DNA from: Deuterostichococcus epilithicus
Taxonomy: Eukaryota > Chlorophyta > Trebouxiophyceae > Prasiolales > Stichococcaceae
Assembly: GCA_033439295.1 (NCBI GenBank)
Contig: JAVTLE010000013.1
Span: 2,232,001-2,296,000, forward strand
Length of the DNA: 64,000 bases
Direction of reading: 5' to 3'
The notes beneath the pieces were generated by a model. That model was not told the DNA's origin and did not search any database. It saw only the letters and a list, made by a program, of their open reading frames with translations. Of this stretch, positions 21,854-33,761 are shown one piece after another; the stretch's first letter is position 1; every line of letters begins with the position of its first letter. The position numbers and the translations under genes are program-made.

Positions 21854-24066
21854 CTAGGAGGCATCGATGAGCGCTTGCAAATCGTCCCCCCAACCCAGCA
21901 GCTCGCAGAGCTCAAGGACACCGTCGTCGGCGTCGCCGATGAAGGCGGCATCCCTGACATTGTCAGCCTCCCGATCGAACAGGAACCCACGGCTGGACCG
22001 TGCCTCTGCCACGCCCACCTTCTCACGGTTGATGAGCAGCCGCGGGCACTCCGGGCCCACATCATCTGCAAGCGCTAGCAGCCACTGTGTCAGGCTGGCA
22101 GCACTGACCTTTGATGTTGCAAAGCGCATCTTGAATTGTATCTCGCGCGGGACGGCGCTGAAGGCAAGCATCCCAGGACAGCACCAGAAGATCGAAGCAC
22201 TCAGGGCAGCTGCCAGCAGGAGCTGCGAAGTCCTACCTATGAGCGATGCGAACGGGTGCACGACAAGAGAGGTGCCCATCGTAATCAGTAGGTCAGCGCG
22301 AGGCAGGTCGGCCGCCCGCCTCTTGAAGAAGCGAATGGGCAGCGACTCCCTGTCGGCACCAGCAACGCCAGCAGCTCGAAAATTTAAAGGTCACACTTCT
22401 GAAGCGGGAACAAAGTACAGATCCTGCGCACACTTCGGCCATGGCGGCGGCCATCAGCCGGTGAGCTGGCACATACTTATGAAGGGTGACAGCCCAGACA
22501 GGGCGAGAAGCCTCACCCAAAGAACACGATGTCAGGCTTCACAAGGCCGCCGCACGAGTCGCAGCGGCAGATCTCGTTGGCCATCACGGCTGCCTTCACA
22601 AACCCTGTGGTGTGCTCCTTCTTGCAGCCCAAGCAGTGCGCGCTATCAAAGTTGCCGTGCGCAGCGACGATGGCGTCATGCGGCAAGCGAGCTTGATGCT
22701 CCAATGAGTCGATGTTTTGGGTGAAACATCGAAGCAGTAGCCCCTTTTCGTGCAGCAGCCGCATGAAATGGTGCGCCGGCGTCGGCTTGAAGGTGCCTGG
22801 GAACAGCTCCTGCACCAGCAGGGTCTAGGAGTTCAAGCAGCAATAGCAAGGCCGCAACATCAGAACGACATCCAGGCACCAATGTCGCCCGTGAGGCATC
22901 AAGCCCGGATGCACCAGCATGGACACACCAATCATAGTAGCTGATCACCTTTGCCAATGTATGGAAAGGCTGTGGGTTCTGCCTGGGGTAGGAACATGCA
23001 GCATCAGCGGCAGGGTGCTCGAAGGCACAGTGACAAGCGAAGCAGGCAGCGGAGTGCGGCCTTGTGCTTAGTTGTGGTAGCCTGACAGCCCACCTGAAGA
23101 AATCAATTTCGAAGAGCGCCTGCGGGTGTGGCAGGTTGTACTCTTCCAGCTGGCTGTACAGCCCAGTGCCCGGGCTGCGGAAGTCTGCGACAACATCCCT
23201 GACGGCCCTCAGTGCACACAGCAACAACTTGTTGGAAACCACCGTACAACCTACCCTGGCTGCTGTCGCTGCGACATCCTGCAATCACATGGTTGTCCTG
23301 GCGGGCGAAATGCTGGTGTTCGATGTGTGGCCGGCATGCACCTGGGATGCCGGCGCTCACAGAGATGCCGGCACCGACCATGCACACGATGCGGCGAGCG
23401 CGCCCAGAGGCGATGTACTCAGCCACGCCCGCCAGGTCAAAGGAGCTGAGCAACCGCTCCCGCACTGTCTGCAGGATCAGCACAGTCGCTGTCCTGGAAG
23501 GCCTGATGGTGTCGTGCTCGAGAGGCGGTGGCAAGTTCACGCATGATGCAACACCAGAATCGGCTTCCCGCCCATTTGAGACTCAACAGACAGAAAGCGG
23601 GTGAACCTGGGGAGCGGACAAGTGCAGCTGCAACCTCTGCAGCCGCGCATACAGCCACGACTCGTCCTCGCCATCACTGTCTTCTTCCTCGTCCTGCAAT
23701 GACTGTGCGTTGTTTGCATCACGATGAACTGCCGACTTCCCACTCTGTCATGTCAGGTGACGGCAGCATACGCTAGATCCACAATGGGACATGCATGTGC
23801 AGCGTCTTTACCCCATCAGAGCCTGAATCCAATTGCTCCTCTGATACGCTGTCGTTTGCCTGCACCACCTCTGCCACGTCTCGCGCGATCCGCTCTGCAT
23901 TGGCCGCTGCCGCCGCTGGCGGCGCTTTTTCGCCGCTGACAACATGCGGCGCTGGATCGTTTGCCTGCTCATCTAGACGAGCAGTGGATTGCCGGTCTTC
24001 TGATGCTGTGGCGTCGGTTTGTGGCTGTGACCTAACCGCACCATCTCTTGCGACAGACCCGGCCAT
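21854..24066 (-). CDS. Sirtuin (SIR2 family NAD-dependent deacylase)
   Basis: Eight exons: 24066-23812, 23693-23607, 23468-23342, 23184-23094, 22982-22949, 22809-22517, 22349-22237, 22065-21854; 403 residues. An 85-residue Ala/Asp/Glu-rich leader and an acidic [13 protein letters not shown] segment precede the catalytic domain. NAD-binding GAGIS ([20 protein letters not shown]), [11 protein letters not shown], the catalytic histidine in [11 protein letters not shown], a zinc site (CLGC with CRCDSC), [10 protein letters not shown], and [14 protein letters not shown] are all intact. [22 protein letters not shown] and [15 protein letters not shown] are class I (SIRT1/2/3-like). The enzyme should remove acyl groups from lysines using NAD+. 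The acidic leader without an obvious transit peptide favours a nuclear/cytosolic location, which is inference. It is divergent from the PP6 subunit gene. Confidence 0.92.
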
Positions 24067-25010
24067 GGCTATCCTTCCGAGGTGGGCCCAGGGTGGGGCA
24101 TCGGATGCGTGTCAAGTGGTAACATGTGCGGTGAGCCGCAAATCAGCGATGGCCGAGGCGCATGTTCAGTATTCCAAAGACATGTTGAGGCCCGCAACTT
24201 CATCACTTGTATCTACGCCCGATGCAGGAGCACTGCTGGAGCCCTGGAGCAGGCAGACTGGCAGAGACTGCCAGACTAGTGAGATGGGAATCCCGCCAGC
24301 TTTTCGGATGCGTGCAGTCGAGAGCGAACGTGCGTTTGCAGCGCCTCAATTGGCTGATCCGGCTTTACACCGGTGCGTGTGACTGTTGCTGCACTGCGGC
24401 GTTTGGCCGGCGCAACGCTTGGTGCCCGCCAACATTGTCACAGGGGGTTTTCTGAGCAGCACGCGCCAGGTGCGGCGTGCGCGTTTGACCAATCGCTGAT
24501 GGACCTGTGCACCTGGCGGGATCGTCAGACCGGCGTCCAGAGTCCTGCGCTTCTCTCGTGTTTCCGCATCCCTTCAAAATCGGGCTGTCAACCGGGGCAG
24601 CACTTGCCGCCGGCAGCCTATCTTGCAGCGCTGGTAGCGCAAGCATGTGCCTGAGAAAGGTGTGCCGCTCGTGTGGCGCGGCATTAGTCCATTTCGTTTT
24701 TACACTCTCGACTGCAGGTCTTAGCGAAGTAGCGAACGGCCGGCGATTGCGCACACGCGCAGCTCGCAAGCCGGCTTCGGGACTGAGGCTTAGTAGTAAG
24801 TGACTGGCCGGCCGCACCGCTGCGGGCTCTGGCAGTGAGCAGCACAGCTCACCGCCTTTGAGGGTTGGCGCACTGAAAGCACAGCTGCGGGTGCCCGGCC
24901 GGCAGGCAGGCCACTCGGAGGAGCAGCGACCCGGCAGCATGCTCAGTTGGGCGCGCCAACAACGATAGCGGCCGCAAGCACGCTCGTGTTCATTGTCCGG
25001 ACGACGCGCC
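24067..25010. promoter_or_regulatory. Divergent intergenic region (sirtuin / PP6 subunit)
   Basis: About 940 bp between two opposing start codons. Parts are open in minus-strand frames, but nothing resembles a gene. It presumably holds both promoters and 5' UTRs. Confidence 0.4.
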
Positions 25011-28000
25011 ATGTTTTGGCGCGTGGCCAGCTTCAACCAGACATCGCCGGTCGAGGCGGTACTCGACCGGCCGGACTTCACGCTCGAGGACCTGCTCGAG
25101 GAGGATGACCTCATACAAGTGCGGCTGCGTGCTGTTTTGCACCCGAGCTGCCAGGCGCAGCCTGATGCTCTTGCGCACGGCCGGCAAAGTCGGCTCCGCT
25201 CGGCACACGGCAAACATGCTGATGTACACATCCTGCAGTCATCTGCACGAGCCGTGCATCAGTGACATCACCTCTCTCCGCCCTGTAGGAGTGCAAGGCG
25301 CTCAACGCACGGCTCATCGACTTTCTCAAGCTTCCGGAGTCGGTGGCGAAACTGCTGGAGTACATCACACAGCCCGCGGGCATGGACGCCGACGACAAGC
25401 GGCAATTTAAGTACCCCTTCTCCTCCTGCGAGGTGGGTGTTGAACCTGGGAGCCTGCCAGTCTCTCACAAGAGCCTGCCAGCAGCGCAATGGTCGGCCAC
25501 ATACACAGTTCCATATTGAGCGCGCCGATCCACGCCGCCTACCGCCGCTGCCATGCGGGGAAGTGCCTGGCACATGCAGGCATTTGGCCGTTTGGTTTTC
25601 CGACGGGGCAAAAGGACCTTCCTGATTAATGCTGTTGATAGCTCGCTGTTCCCGCGTGCAGGTGCTGTGCTGCGAGGTGAACGCCATCTTCAGCACGGTG
25701 CTGGAGGACGATGAACTGTGCGGCAAACTGTTCACGCTGCTCGACCAGCCGCGGCCGCTGGACTGCATGCTGGCGGGCTACTTTGCGCGTGTGCTGGTGT
25801 GCCTGCTCATGCGCCGCTCCCCCGCCCTGCTGAGCTACCTCAAGGTGCGCCCCGACGGATGCTGCCCGCCTCGGTCCCTGGCAGCTTTGCCACTGCCTCG
25901 TGGAGGGGGTCGAGCCGCCTCCCACTGGCAAGCCAAGCCCACGCACCACCGATGCAGCAGAGACGCCACCACAGCTCCCCTCGCTGTGCATGCCGCGCAC
26001 CACAGCTCCGCGCAGTGCACCGCAGCGATGCCCCTGCTGAACCCCCGCCTGACACAGCCGGTCACGAGGCCCATTGCATACTCGTCAACCCCCGCAAAAG
26101 CGTCAAACCTGTAGTACTGAAGTACAGAAGCCGAACAGGAGCACCGGGACCACCTGGCCAAAATGCTGCCACAGCGTCAAGCTGTAATGCTGAAGCACTG
26201 AAATCGGACAGGAGCACCGGGAGCACCTGCCCAAGATGGTGGGCCATATGGAGAATACCTCCGTGGCGGAGGGGCTGGCGCACCTGCTGGGCGCCGACGA
26301 CCTGAGCGCCACCTTCATGGCGCCCGGGGACCTGGCCTGGCTGGCCGACACGCCGGTGCTGCAGCAGCTGCTGGACACGCTCGGGGCGGCCTCGGGGGGC
26401 CCCGCCCGCGAGAACGCCGCCATCGTGCTGTCGGCGGTCGCGCGCTCCAACACCTGCCCGCTCACGCACGCGCTAGGTGCCCCCCCNNCGCGCGGCGCGG
26501 GGTATCAGTGGGCCAGTGGCCCACGAGACTGCGGCTGTCTGCAGCAGTCTTCTGGCTCGCAGGCGCAGAGGCCACCCGCGCAGGCCAGGCGGGATGGCAG
26601 CTGCAGGCCGTGACAGTGGAGCGCACGGAAGCCAAGCCCTGATTGCCCCTGTGCATTTGCCGTCCCCTGCGCGTCGCCGCCCCCCCGCTCACCGCCCGCG
26701 GCCTGCGCACTCTCCCGCAGGCAGCGCCGAGTTTCTGGACCAGCTGCTGAGCCGCGCGACGGCGAGCGGCGGCAGCGGCGCGGAGGTGGCGCAGGCACTG
26801 GACGTGCCGATTGCGCTGCTGGAGCGGCGCGCGGCGCTGGAGGCCGCGCGGCAGCACTACCCCCAGGAGGCAGGGCCCACCGACGCCGACGTCCGCGTGG
26901 AGGAGCAGGTGGGCGACAAACTGGGAGTTCCAGCCAGAAACGAGGCTGGCCCTGTGTTTCCGACAGTTGCTGCTGACACACAGGCTCGCTGCTGTCGCCC
27001 ACGATTCGCTGGTGCTGTTCTTTGGTGCACAAGGGGGAATGCCTGGTGGATTCTCCACCTGCAGCAGATGCCGCTGGCAGCTCAGACGTGCGCAAGCTCA
27101 CCGAGTCTGCCGTGGCGGCTGAAGCCCTGTCATCGTGGCGCCGTGCAGACGGCAGCGGCGGTGGCGGCGCACGCGGTGGCCCTGGCGGGCATGCTGGAGC
27201 CGGCGGACGGCGCGGCTGTGCAGCTGACTCCGTTCGGCTGCCTGGCGCCGCCCCTGGGCCTCGCCCGCATCAAGGCAAGTGATGGCTCCGCACCTGATGC
27301 CATCCGTAATGAAACACGTGCATTCTTGGCGCGCAAGTCCACACACCTGCAGCACTGAGGGGGATGCTGGCTGGAGCAGAGTTAGCGTGGCAAGGCCAGC
27401 AAACCCACACCGGCGCACGGCGTCGCAGTGCAGCAACCGCACAGTAGCCCCTTGCTCGTCAGGGCTCACAGGCGGCAAACTGAAAAGTGATGCGCAGGTC
27501 GCGGAGCTGTTTGCGGCGCTGCTGGGCGTTGGCAGCGCGCCCGCCGGCGAGGCGGTCGCGGCGGCGGGCGTGCTGCAGCGCACACTGGCCCTCGTCCTGC
27601 AGTTCCCCTTCAACAACATCCTGCACGCTCAGGTGCGTGCGAGTGGCTGCCGACCCTGCGCCACATCATTGGGTGATCGGTGCAAGCAGGGGATGCCTGT
27701 CGGTGCATACCTGCCGGTGCTACATCGCAGAAACAGTCAGTGTGGCGATGCAGGGAAGGGTGTGACAAACTGCAGCCTATGGTCAGGTGGCAGTCGGTGG
27801 TGTAGGCGCCATGCGCTCTGCGCTTGCTGGCAGCAAGCACATCGCAGGTCGGCCTGTGCTGAGAGGTGTGGCAATCAATTTCGGTCAGCCTCCGGGGTGC
27901 AACCCTTGCAATGCTCCGCCGAGATGATGAATATGCGCCGTAGGCAACCCGGATGCTGCTTGCCAGCCTGGAGTATGGCGACGATGCGCTTTTGGACCAC

Positions 28001-31000
28001 CTTTTCTCGGACTGCGAGCTCATTGGCTGGCTGACGTCAGCGCCGGAATCAGTGATGCCGACCCCCGCGCCGGCGGCAGATTTAGAGGCCGAGCCAAGTG
28101 GTGGTGCCAGCAGCAATGGCGCAGCTGGTGGCGGCGGCAGCTCTGGCGGCAGCACAGCCAGCGGCAGCGCCGCAAGCAGCCCGGCCGGGCGCGGTAGCCC
28201 GGGCAGCAAGAGCCCTGCGCAGGCCAGCAGCGAGGCCTCCACCCCCACAGAACCAGCTGCTGCAGGTAGGCACCTTGCGTTGACAGGTTCTGGACCGCGG
28301 CTGCGCACAATGTGCTTCGGAGGGCATCCTAGCTCGGGCCTGCCAAGGTGGTGCTGCATGCGCCGCGTGCTCTACAGCACATGCTGCCATTGCGCCCGGC
28401 CACATCCGTCTGTTCGTGAACAGAAGCCCCTGCTCGGCCGGGCCGCTCCCTCGACGCCGGTGGCCAGCATCCTGTCGTGCAAAGAGCATGAAACAGCAGT
28501 GCTCAGGCGCCGCGCTGCATGGTCGTGCAGGCGGAGCGCGGGCACCGCTGCGGGCAGGCTACCTCGGGCACCTCACGCTGGTGGCAAACCGCATGGCGGG
28601 AGCGGCGGGGCGGCGGCGCACCGTCAAGCGCCACCTGGACGGCAGCGACGCCTGGGCCGCTTTCCTGGCGGGCGCCCTGAAGGCGAGCACCTCCCAAGTA
28701 TCTGCAAAGTTTCCAGTCCTCACGAGACTGCAGGCAGTCCTTGCGACCACAGACTTCGGGCTCGTGTACACAGATGAAAATGCTTGCTGAGAGGCGGCGG
28801 CTGCGCTGCGCGGGCCCGCAGCAGTGTCCCGTCCGTCCTCTGCGCCGGCAGCGCGGCACCGGCCTCCGTGCCGGTGGATTGGCGACCGGACGCAAGCATG
28901 ACTCCTGCACACGTAACCAGGGTGCGTCGCCTGTGCAGGAGCGCAACGGCGTGGAGGATGTTGGGGCATGGGAGTGCGGGCGGCCGGACCCGCGCACCAT
29001 TCCCCAGACGGCGCCCATGGACGCCGACGAGCCGAGCGCCGCGCCCTTCTCCGAGGACGACCTGGTGGGTTTTCCCGTTCTGGTTTTCGTATCTGCTTCT
29101 CGTATCCAGGCGTTCAACACATGCATGGCAGGAATATCTCGTGAAGGGGCAGGTGCGAGCCAGCCGCTGGATACCTGTCAAGCAACAGGCTGTATTGTCT
29201 GGCTGGCTGCGATCCTGGCACGCAGCGCACACAAGGCACCGGCTGAGCTCCGCTCCCTCTGGCGTGCATGAGGAAGGACAGACCGCTGTCACAGATTCCA
29301 GCATCAGCAGTCCAGTCGTGAAGCGGCATCCTCCGCAATGACATGTGCGAACCCGGCTCCGGATGCACTCTGTGAGCCGTCGCCTTGCCCACCCCGTAGG
29401 AGAAGCTGCCGGGCGGCTATGGCAGCAGCGGCGGCAGCCCGTCCGGCAGCCCCAGCGGCAGCCCCACGGCGGAGGGGCGCTACGCAGGCGCGGAGGGCGT
29501 CAGTTTCGGGGACGTGGAGGAGGACGAGGGCGCGACCGGCAACCCGGGCCTGTCCGATCTGCAGGCAGGCGACGGCGACGGCCAGGTGAATTTGCGCACG
29601 CAGAAACACCCCAAGCTCCCGGCTCTCAGCTCCAGGACAGCCGGTCACAGCCCCGCAAACGAGGGGCACCGCGGCAGCGCACCAGCCTCGAGTTTGGTTG
29701 CAGCGCACCCACCGGGCAGGCTGCTGTTGCGGATCTGCGGACGGCACGGGGCGGCTGCGCCCGCATGGCTGCTATTAGCGCTCAGAAGGCCGCTTCACGA
29801 AGGGGGACGGGTCAAGGGGCGGCTCAAATTCCAGCAAGCTGGCAACAACACAGCATGTCACGCAGATGGAAAACATTGCAGGTGCTTTGGTCGCGCCTGA
29901 CCCACCAACATCGCTGAAATCGCAAGCGGACCACATGAACATGCTTTGGTCGCGCCTGACTTGAAGGCATCCCTGGCCTTGCAGTTGGACCATGTGGAGG
30001 TGCTGATAGATGCGGTGAAGGCGCTGGACGCGCTGCGCCTAGGGGAGGGCCCCCGCGGGCGGTCGCCCACGCTGGCCGCCACCGGCGGCGCGCTGTCCGC
30101 GCCGCTGCCCACAGCCACCTCCTCCCCCACGACGCAGCAGGCGCGTCCCGTGCTCGTGCGCTGCCGCCCCAGCGCCCCGCAGCCTGCAGCTCCCTGCGTG
30201 CCTCGCTCCTGCCGGCCTCTGGCGGTGGCATGCATCTGGGGCTTGAGTAGTCGACGGACGGCCACTCGGATGTCGTCTTTCGACATCAGCAGAAGCGGTC
30301 ATCGGGGTGTACCAGGCGCGCACGCACAGCAGGACCGACAGCACGCCTTGCGATGTATGCTTGTGCGACAGCGCGTCCTGCTCTCGGGCCGGCAGCCCTC
30401 GTTCTGACTGCCGCAAGCCCTCCGCTGCCGGGTCTGACAGCCATATTTTCCCACTGCTGCAACAGGATGCAATGTCGAGCGACTGGGAAGTGGAAATGGA
30501 CGCTGCGGGCGCGCCTGCTACAAGTTCAGCGGCGGCGGCTGCAGCGGCAGAGCCCGGCAGTCCCAGCTGCAGCTCGTCTGACGGTGAGCCTGGCGCCACG
30601 CAGCGCATCAGACCTGCGATCCAACAGTGTGAGCTTGTGTCAGCCCAGTAGCGCCTCCGGCAAACACTCTGCCCTGCTGCGGGCTTTCCTGATGCGAGTG
30701 GCAGCGGCGATGCAGCGCATGCCAGCCTCGAGCAGGCGTCGTGGCTGCAGCTATGCAGTGAGCGTATGCCAGGAGCCGCTTTGGGCAATCTGTACGGATG
30801 TCTCACGAGCTTTGCATGCGCCTGCAGTCTCCTGCAAGCCAGCTCGTGCAGCAGCGCGGGTGATGGTGACCCAACAATCCCATCTTCGGTCCATCTCAGA
30901 GTGTGTCAGAGAGTTAGAGCGTGTACCTTGCAATGATGCTGACGATGCATTGAAGCTGGAAAATTTGTGCTGTCGCAGGTGAGGCGAGTCCAGCAGAGAA

Positions 31001-32742
31001 GGAGGTCGCAGATGTGGCGGTGGATCTGTTCCGCTCGCCGCGCAGCAAGGGCGGCTTCGGCGACATATCCGATTGGGCGGACTTCCCACAGCCATCGGTG
31101 CGACATCCACAAGACATCCACAAAGTCCCCCTGTGCTGTCCCCCTGTGCTGTCGCCAAAGCCACAAGTGTATTGGCATGCAGATGCTGGCCAATCTGAGC
31201 CGCCTGTGCTCCACAACCTGCAGCGGTGCACCACACAGTTGGTGCTGCCGGCACTTCTTCAGAGCCGGTGGACTTGTTCAGAGCCTGCTGCAATCCCCCT
31301 CACGCCCTTTGGCAACTCGGCAGTGCGCTCATCTCCGCAATGTGTTTTCAACCTGCAGACATCGTCAGGCAGCCCGCTAGCGCAGCCGCAGCCAGCAGGG
31401 AGCGCTTCCCCCGCTTCTGGAGCCGCGAGCGGTGCCCCGCTGGCCGCACTGCGCACGCCGCCCATGCGAGGTGCGCTCGCCTGCAGCTATGCTGGTGCTA
31501 GTCCGACGCCGCAATTCATCACGGTCCATGCAAGTGCACTCGATGGGGCACCTGGCCTACGCTGCCGGTCTGATTCATCAGGCGTCATGTGTCCGAGGGG
31601 CACTTTGCCAACACACTCCTGCCTTCTGAAACTGCAGCGGGCAGCTTCACCAGGGGGCCGCGCGCCGCCGCCAGCCCGACGGCAGACGCCGGCGGCGCGC
31701 ACGCCTCGCCAGGCTCCCCCGCCCAGGCAGCCCCGCCGCGCCGGGCGGCGGCAGCCCGAGGGGCGGCGGCGGCAGCCCGCGCGGGGGCTCCCCCTCCTCG
31801 CCGCTGATGTCGGCGCCGATGCCGATCGCCGCGCCGGCGGTCATGCCGCCCGAGGGCTCAGTGGGGCCGCCGTTGCCGGCGGCGCACGGNNTGAGCCCGT
31901 CGGCGGTGCTGGCGCTGCCGCTGGCCAGCAGCTCGCCGCCGGGCAGCCCGTCGCGTCTCGCGGCGCCCTCGCTGCTACACCGGCTGGCCGCGCCGCACCC
32001 CGGCAGCCTGCTGGCCGGCCCCGCCGCGCCAGCCAGCGAGGCCGCCGGCAGCCCCACGGCCGGCAGCCCCACGGCCGGCGGCAACGGCACAGTGACGGGC
32101 GGCGGCTTGGCGGCAGCCATGCCGGCATCGTTTCAGTCGCCAGCCGCCCTGCCCCGCGGCCAGCTTTCAGCCAGCCTGTCCGCTGCTGCCGCCGTGGCGG
32201 CGGCAGCACAAGCAGGAGATGGGACCGGAGGAGCGGCAATCGCAGCGGTGCCAGTCGTCGCTGTGCCTGCGCAGCCCATGACGGTGGGCGGTCCCAGCGA
32301 CCCCCCACGGCCGCCGCAGCCAGGCGCCGCAGCGGCGGCAGCGACAGGCGGCAGTTCTGCAGAGGACGAGGCTGGCTCGGCAGCGAGGCCCGCCAGCAGC
32401 GAGGGCAGCGGGGGGGCTGGCTTATCGCTGGCAGGGGAGGCAGCTGCGCCAGCGGCGGAACCTGCGGCAGGCGGCAGCGAGGGCGGCGGCGCGGCGGCGG
32501 CGGGCTTTGCCTACTGGGCCAACTTCGGCAGCGCATCCGCCCAGCCAGACTCGGGGCAGCCGGCGGCAGACACCACGGCAGCGGCGCCCGCCGGCCAGCA
32601 GCAGCAGTCGGAGCAGCAGCAGGCAGCCGAGGATGACGAGGGGCAGTCGACATCGCCCTTCAAGCGCACCGGCAGCCTGCGGGCGCACAACTTCTGGCAG
32701 TACGACCCTGCTGCCGAGACGGACTCAGATCGGGACGAGTGA
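25011..32742 (+). CDS. PP6 regulatory subunit, SAPS (SIT4-associated) domain protein
   Basis: Seventeen exons: 25011-25118, 25289-25432, 25662-25844, 26212-26476, 26721-26908, 27034-27111, 27149-27274, 27498-27632, 27944-28265, 28558-28697, 28939-29064, 29400-29585, 29985-30155, 30466-30583, 30979-31097, 31359-31470, 31727-32742; 1178 residues. The start MFWRVASFNQTSPVEAVLDR followed by FTLEDLLEEDDLIQECKALN is diagnostic of the SAPS family, which holds the PP6-type phosphatase catalytic subunit. Further matches: LLEYITQPAG, FPFNNILHAQ, GYLGHLTLVANRM and WECGRPDP. The last 400 residues are low-complexity Gly/Ser/Ala/Pro ending in FKRTGSLRAHNFWQYDP. The intron at 27275-27497 has a GC donor. Two unresolved bases lie in exon 17 and two in an intron; the frame holds if their count is right. 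Confidence 0.9.
26100..26238. repeat. Tandem duplication (about 74 bp) spanning a splice acceptor
   Basis: 26100-26173 and 26174-26238 are diverged copies sharing GCGTCAA..., then ACAGGAGCACCGGGA and CACCTG. Each carries a CAG acceptor (exon starts 26139 and 26212) and the head of SAPS exon 4. Confidence 0.75.
26487..26488. other. Unresolved bases (NN)
   Basis: Two N bases in a C-rich run inside an intron of the SAPS gene. Other N sites: 31890-31891 (SAPS last exon), 54171 (exon of the large membrane protein), 59887 and 59892 (mARC intron). Confidence 0.95.
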
Positions 32743-33761
32743 TTCACAATTGATACACGCGAGGCGCGGGGATCGGGGGCATTGTGTACGGCGCGTCCAG
32801 TCTCCGTACGGTTGGATGGATGGAGCATACGCAAGTATGGCAAATTGAGGTACCTACATCCAGCCTGCGATGTTGGTGTCGTGGCAGGGATGGGTGTGTG
32901 GTGCGAAGCTAGCCATAACGTTGGGCAGTGGCGCTCAGGGCCCTTGGAACAAAGGCATTGTCTGTGCTGTGGTGACCTGCCTGGGACTCCGCCTTGTCTG
33001 GAGGAACTCCGAGCTGATGACGCTTGCTACCTAGTAGCTGCTGGTCCCAACCGTGCAGCCTTGTCAAGGTGTGGACTCGGGGGCTATGATACCTGCTAGT
33101 GGTGTCTGGGGCAACAGCCTGGCGAAAAATTTGCGCGGCGGCAAATGCAAATTAGGGTTTTGCAAATTAGGTTCGATGCCAGTCCACAACACCTTGCCCA
33201 CAGTACCTACCACTCTATATCTCTATATACACACCACTGATCAGAGAGACATGGTAGAATTCTACTGACTGACTGTTCAACCCCAAAGCAAAAGAGGCGG
33301 ACAGACAAGCCGAGTCATATTTATCTGCACGAGACACTCAGCTCCTGCAGCAGAACCCGTTCGTTCCACATGTACAATTTCCAGATACAGCATCGAGTCG
33401 CAGCAGACTTTCTGGACTTTACGTACTGCCGCGCCTCAAGCACGCACATTAAATGGCCACAGGCCCTTTGCCACGCGAGCCAAACAGGTGCAGAGCTGGC
33501 CCGCCGGCGTCCCACAGAACAAAGCAGCAGTGCAGCGAGGTCATTCGTCGTTGATCGTCACGAGCGTGGCAACTGCACGGCACAGGTAGCATGGTGACCA
33601 GCGTTGCCACTGCGCGCGGCACACGCAGCACGGTTCAGGCGCTTGGCGCAGCAGACGAGTAGTTGGCAGGGTGCGCCAGGCACTGGCAGGCAGGCTGGTG
33701 TGAGTCTCGGCCGCGGCTCAGCACGACAAGTGTGCGCGAGGCAGGACGTGCGGGGAGCGCA
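32743..33761. other. Convergent intergenic spacer
   Basis: About 1 kb between the SAPS stop and the transporter stop. It includes a small direct repeat (GCAAATTAGG near 33148 and 33165). No exon or RNA gene recognised; it should hold two 3' UTRs. Confidence 0.45.

Noticed and set aside
31014-32636. 540-codon plus-strand frame across the SAPS 3' region
   Set aside because: It mixes two real exons (30979-31097 and 31359-31470) with intron and an Arg-rich shadow of the last exon; the true frame of the last exon is another one, ending at 32742.
33165-33190. GGTTCGATGCC, resembling a tRNA T-loop
   Set aside because: No acceptor stem, anticodon arm or A-box at the right distance.
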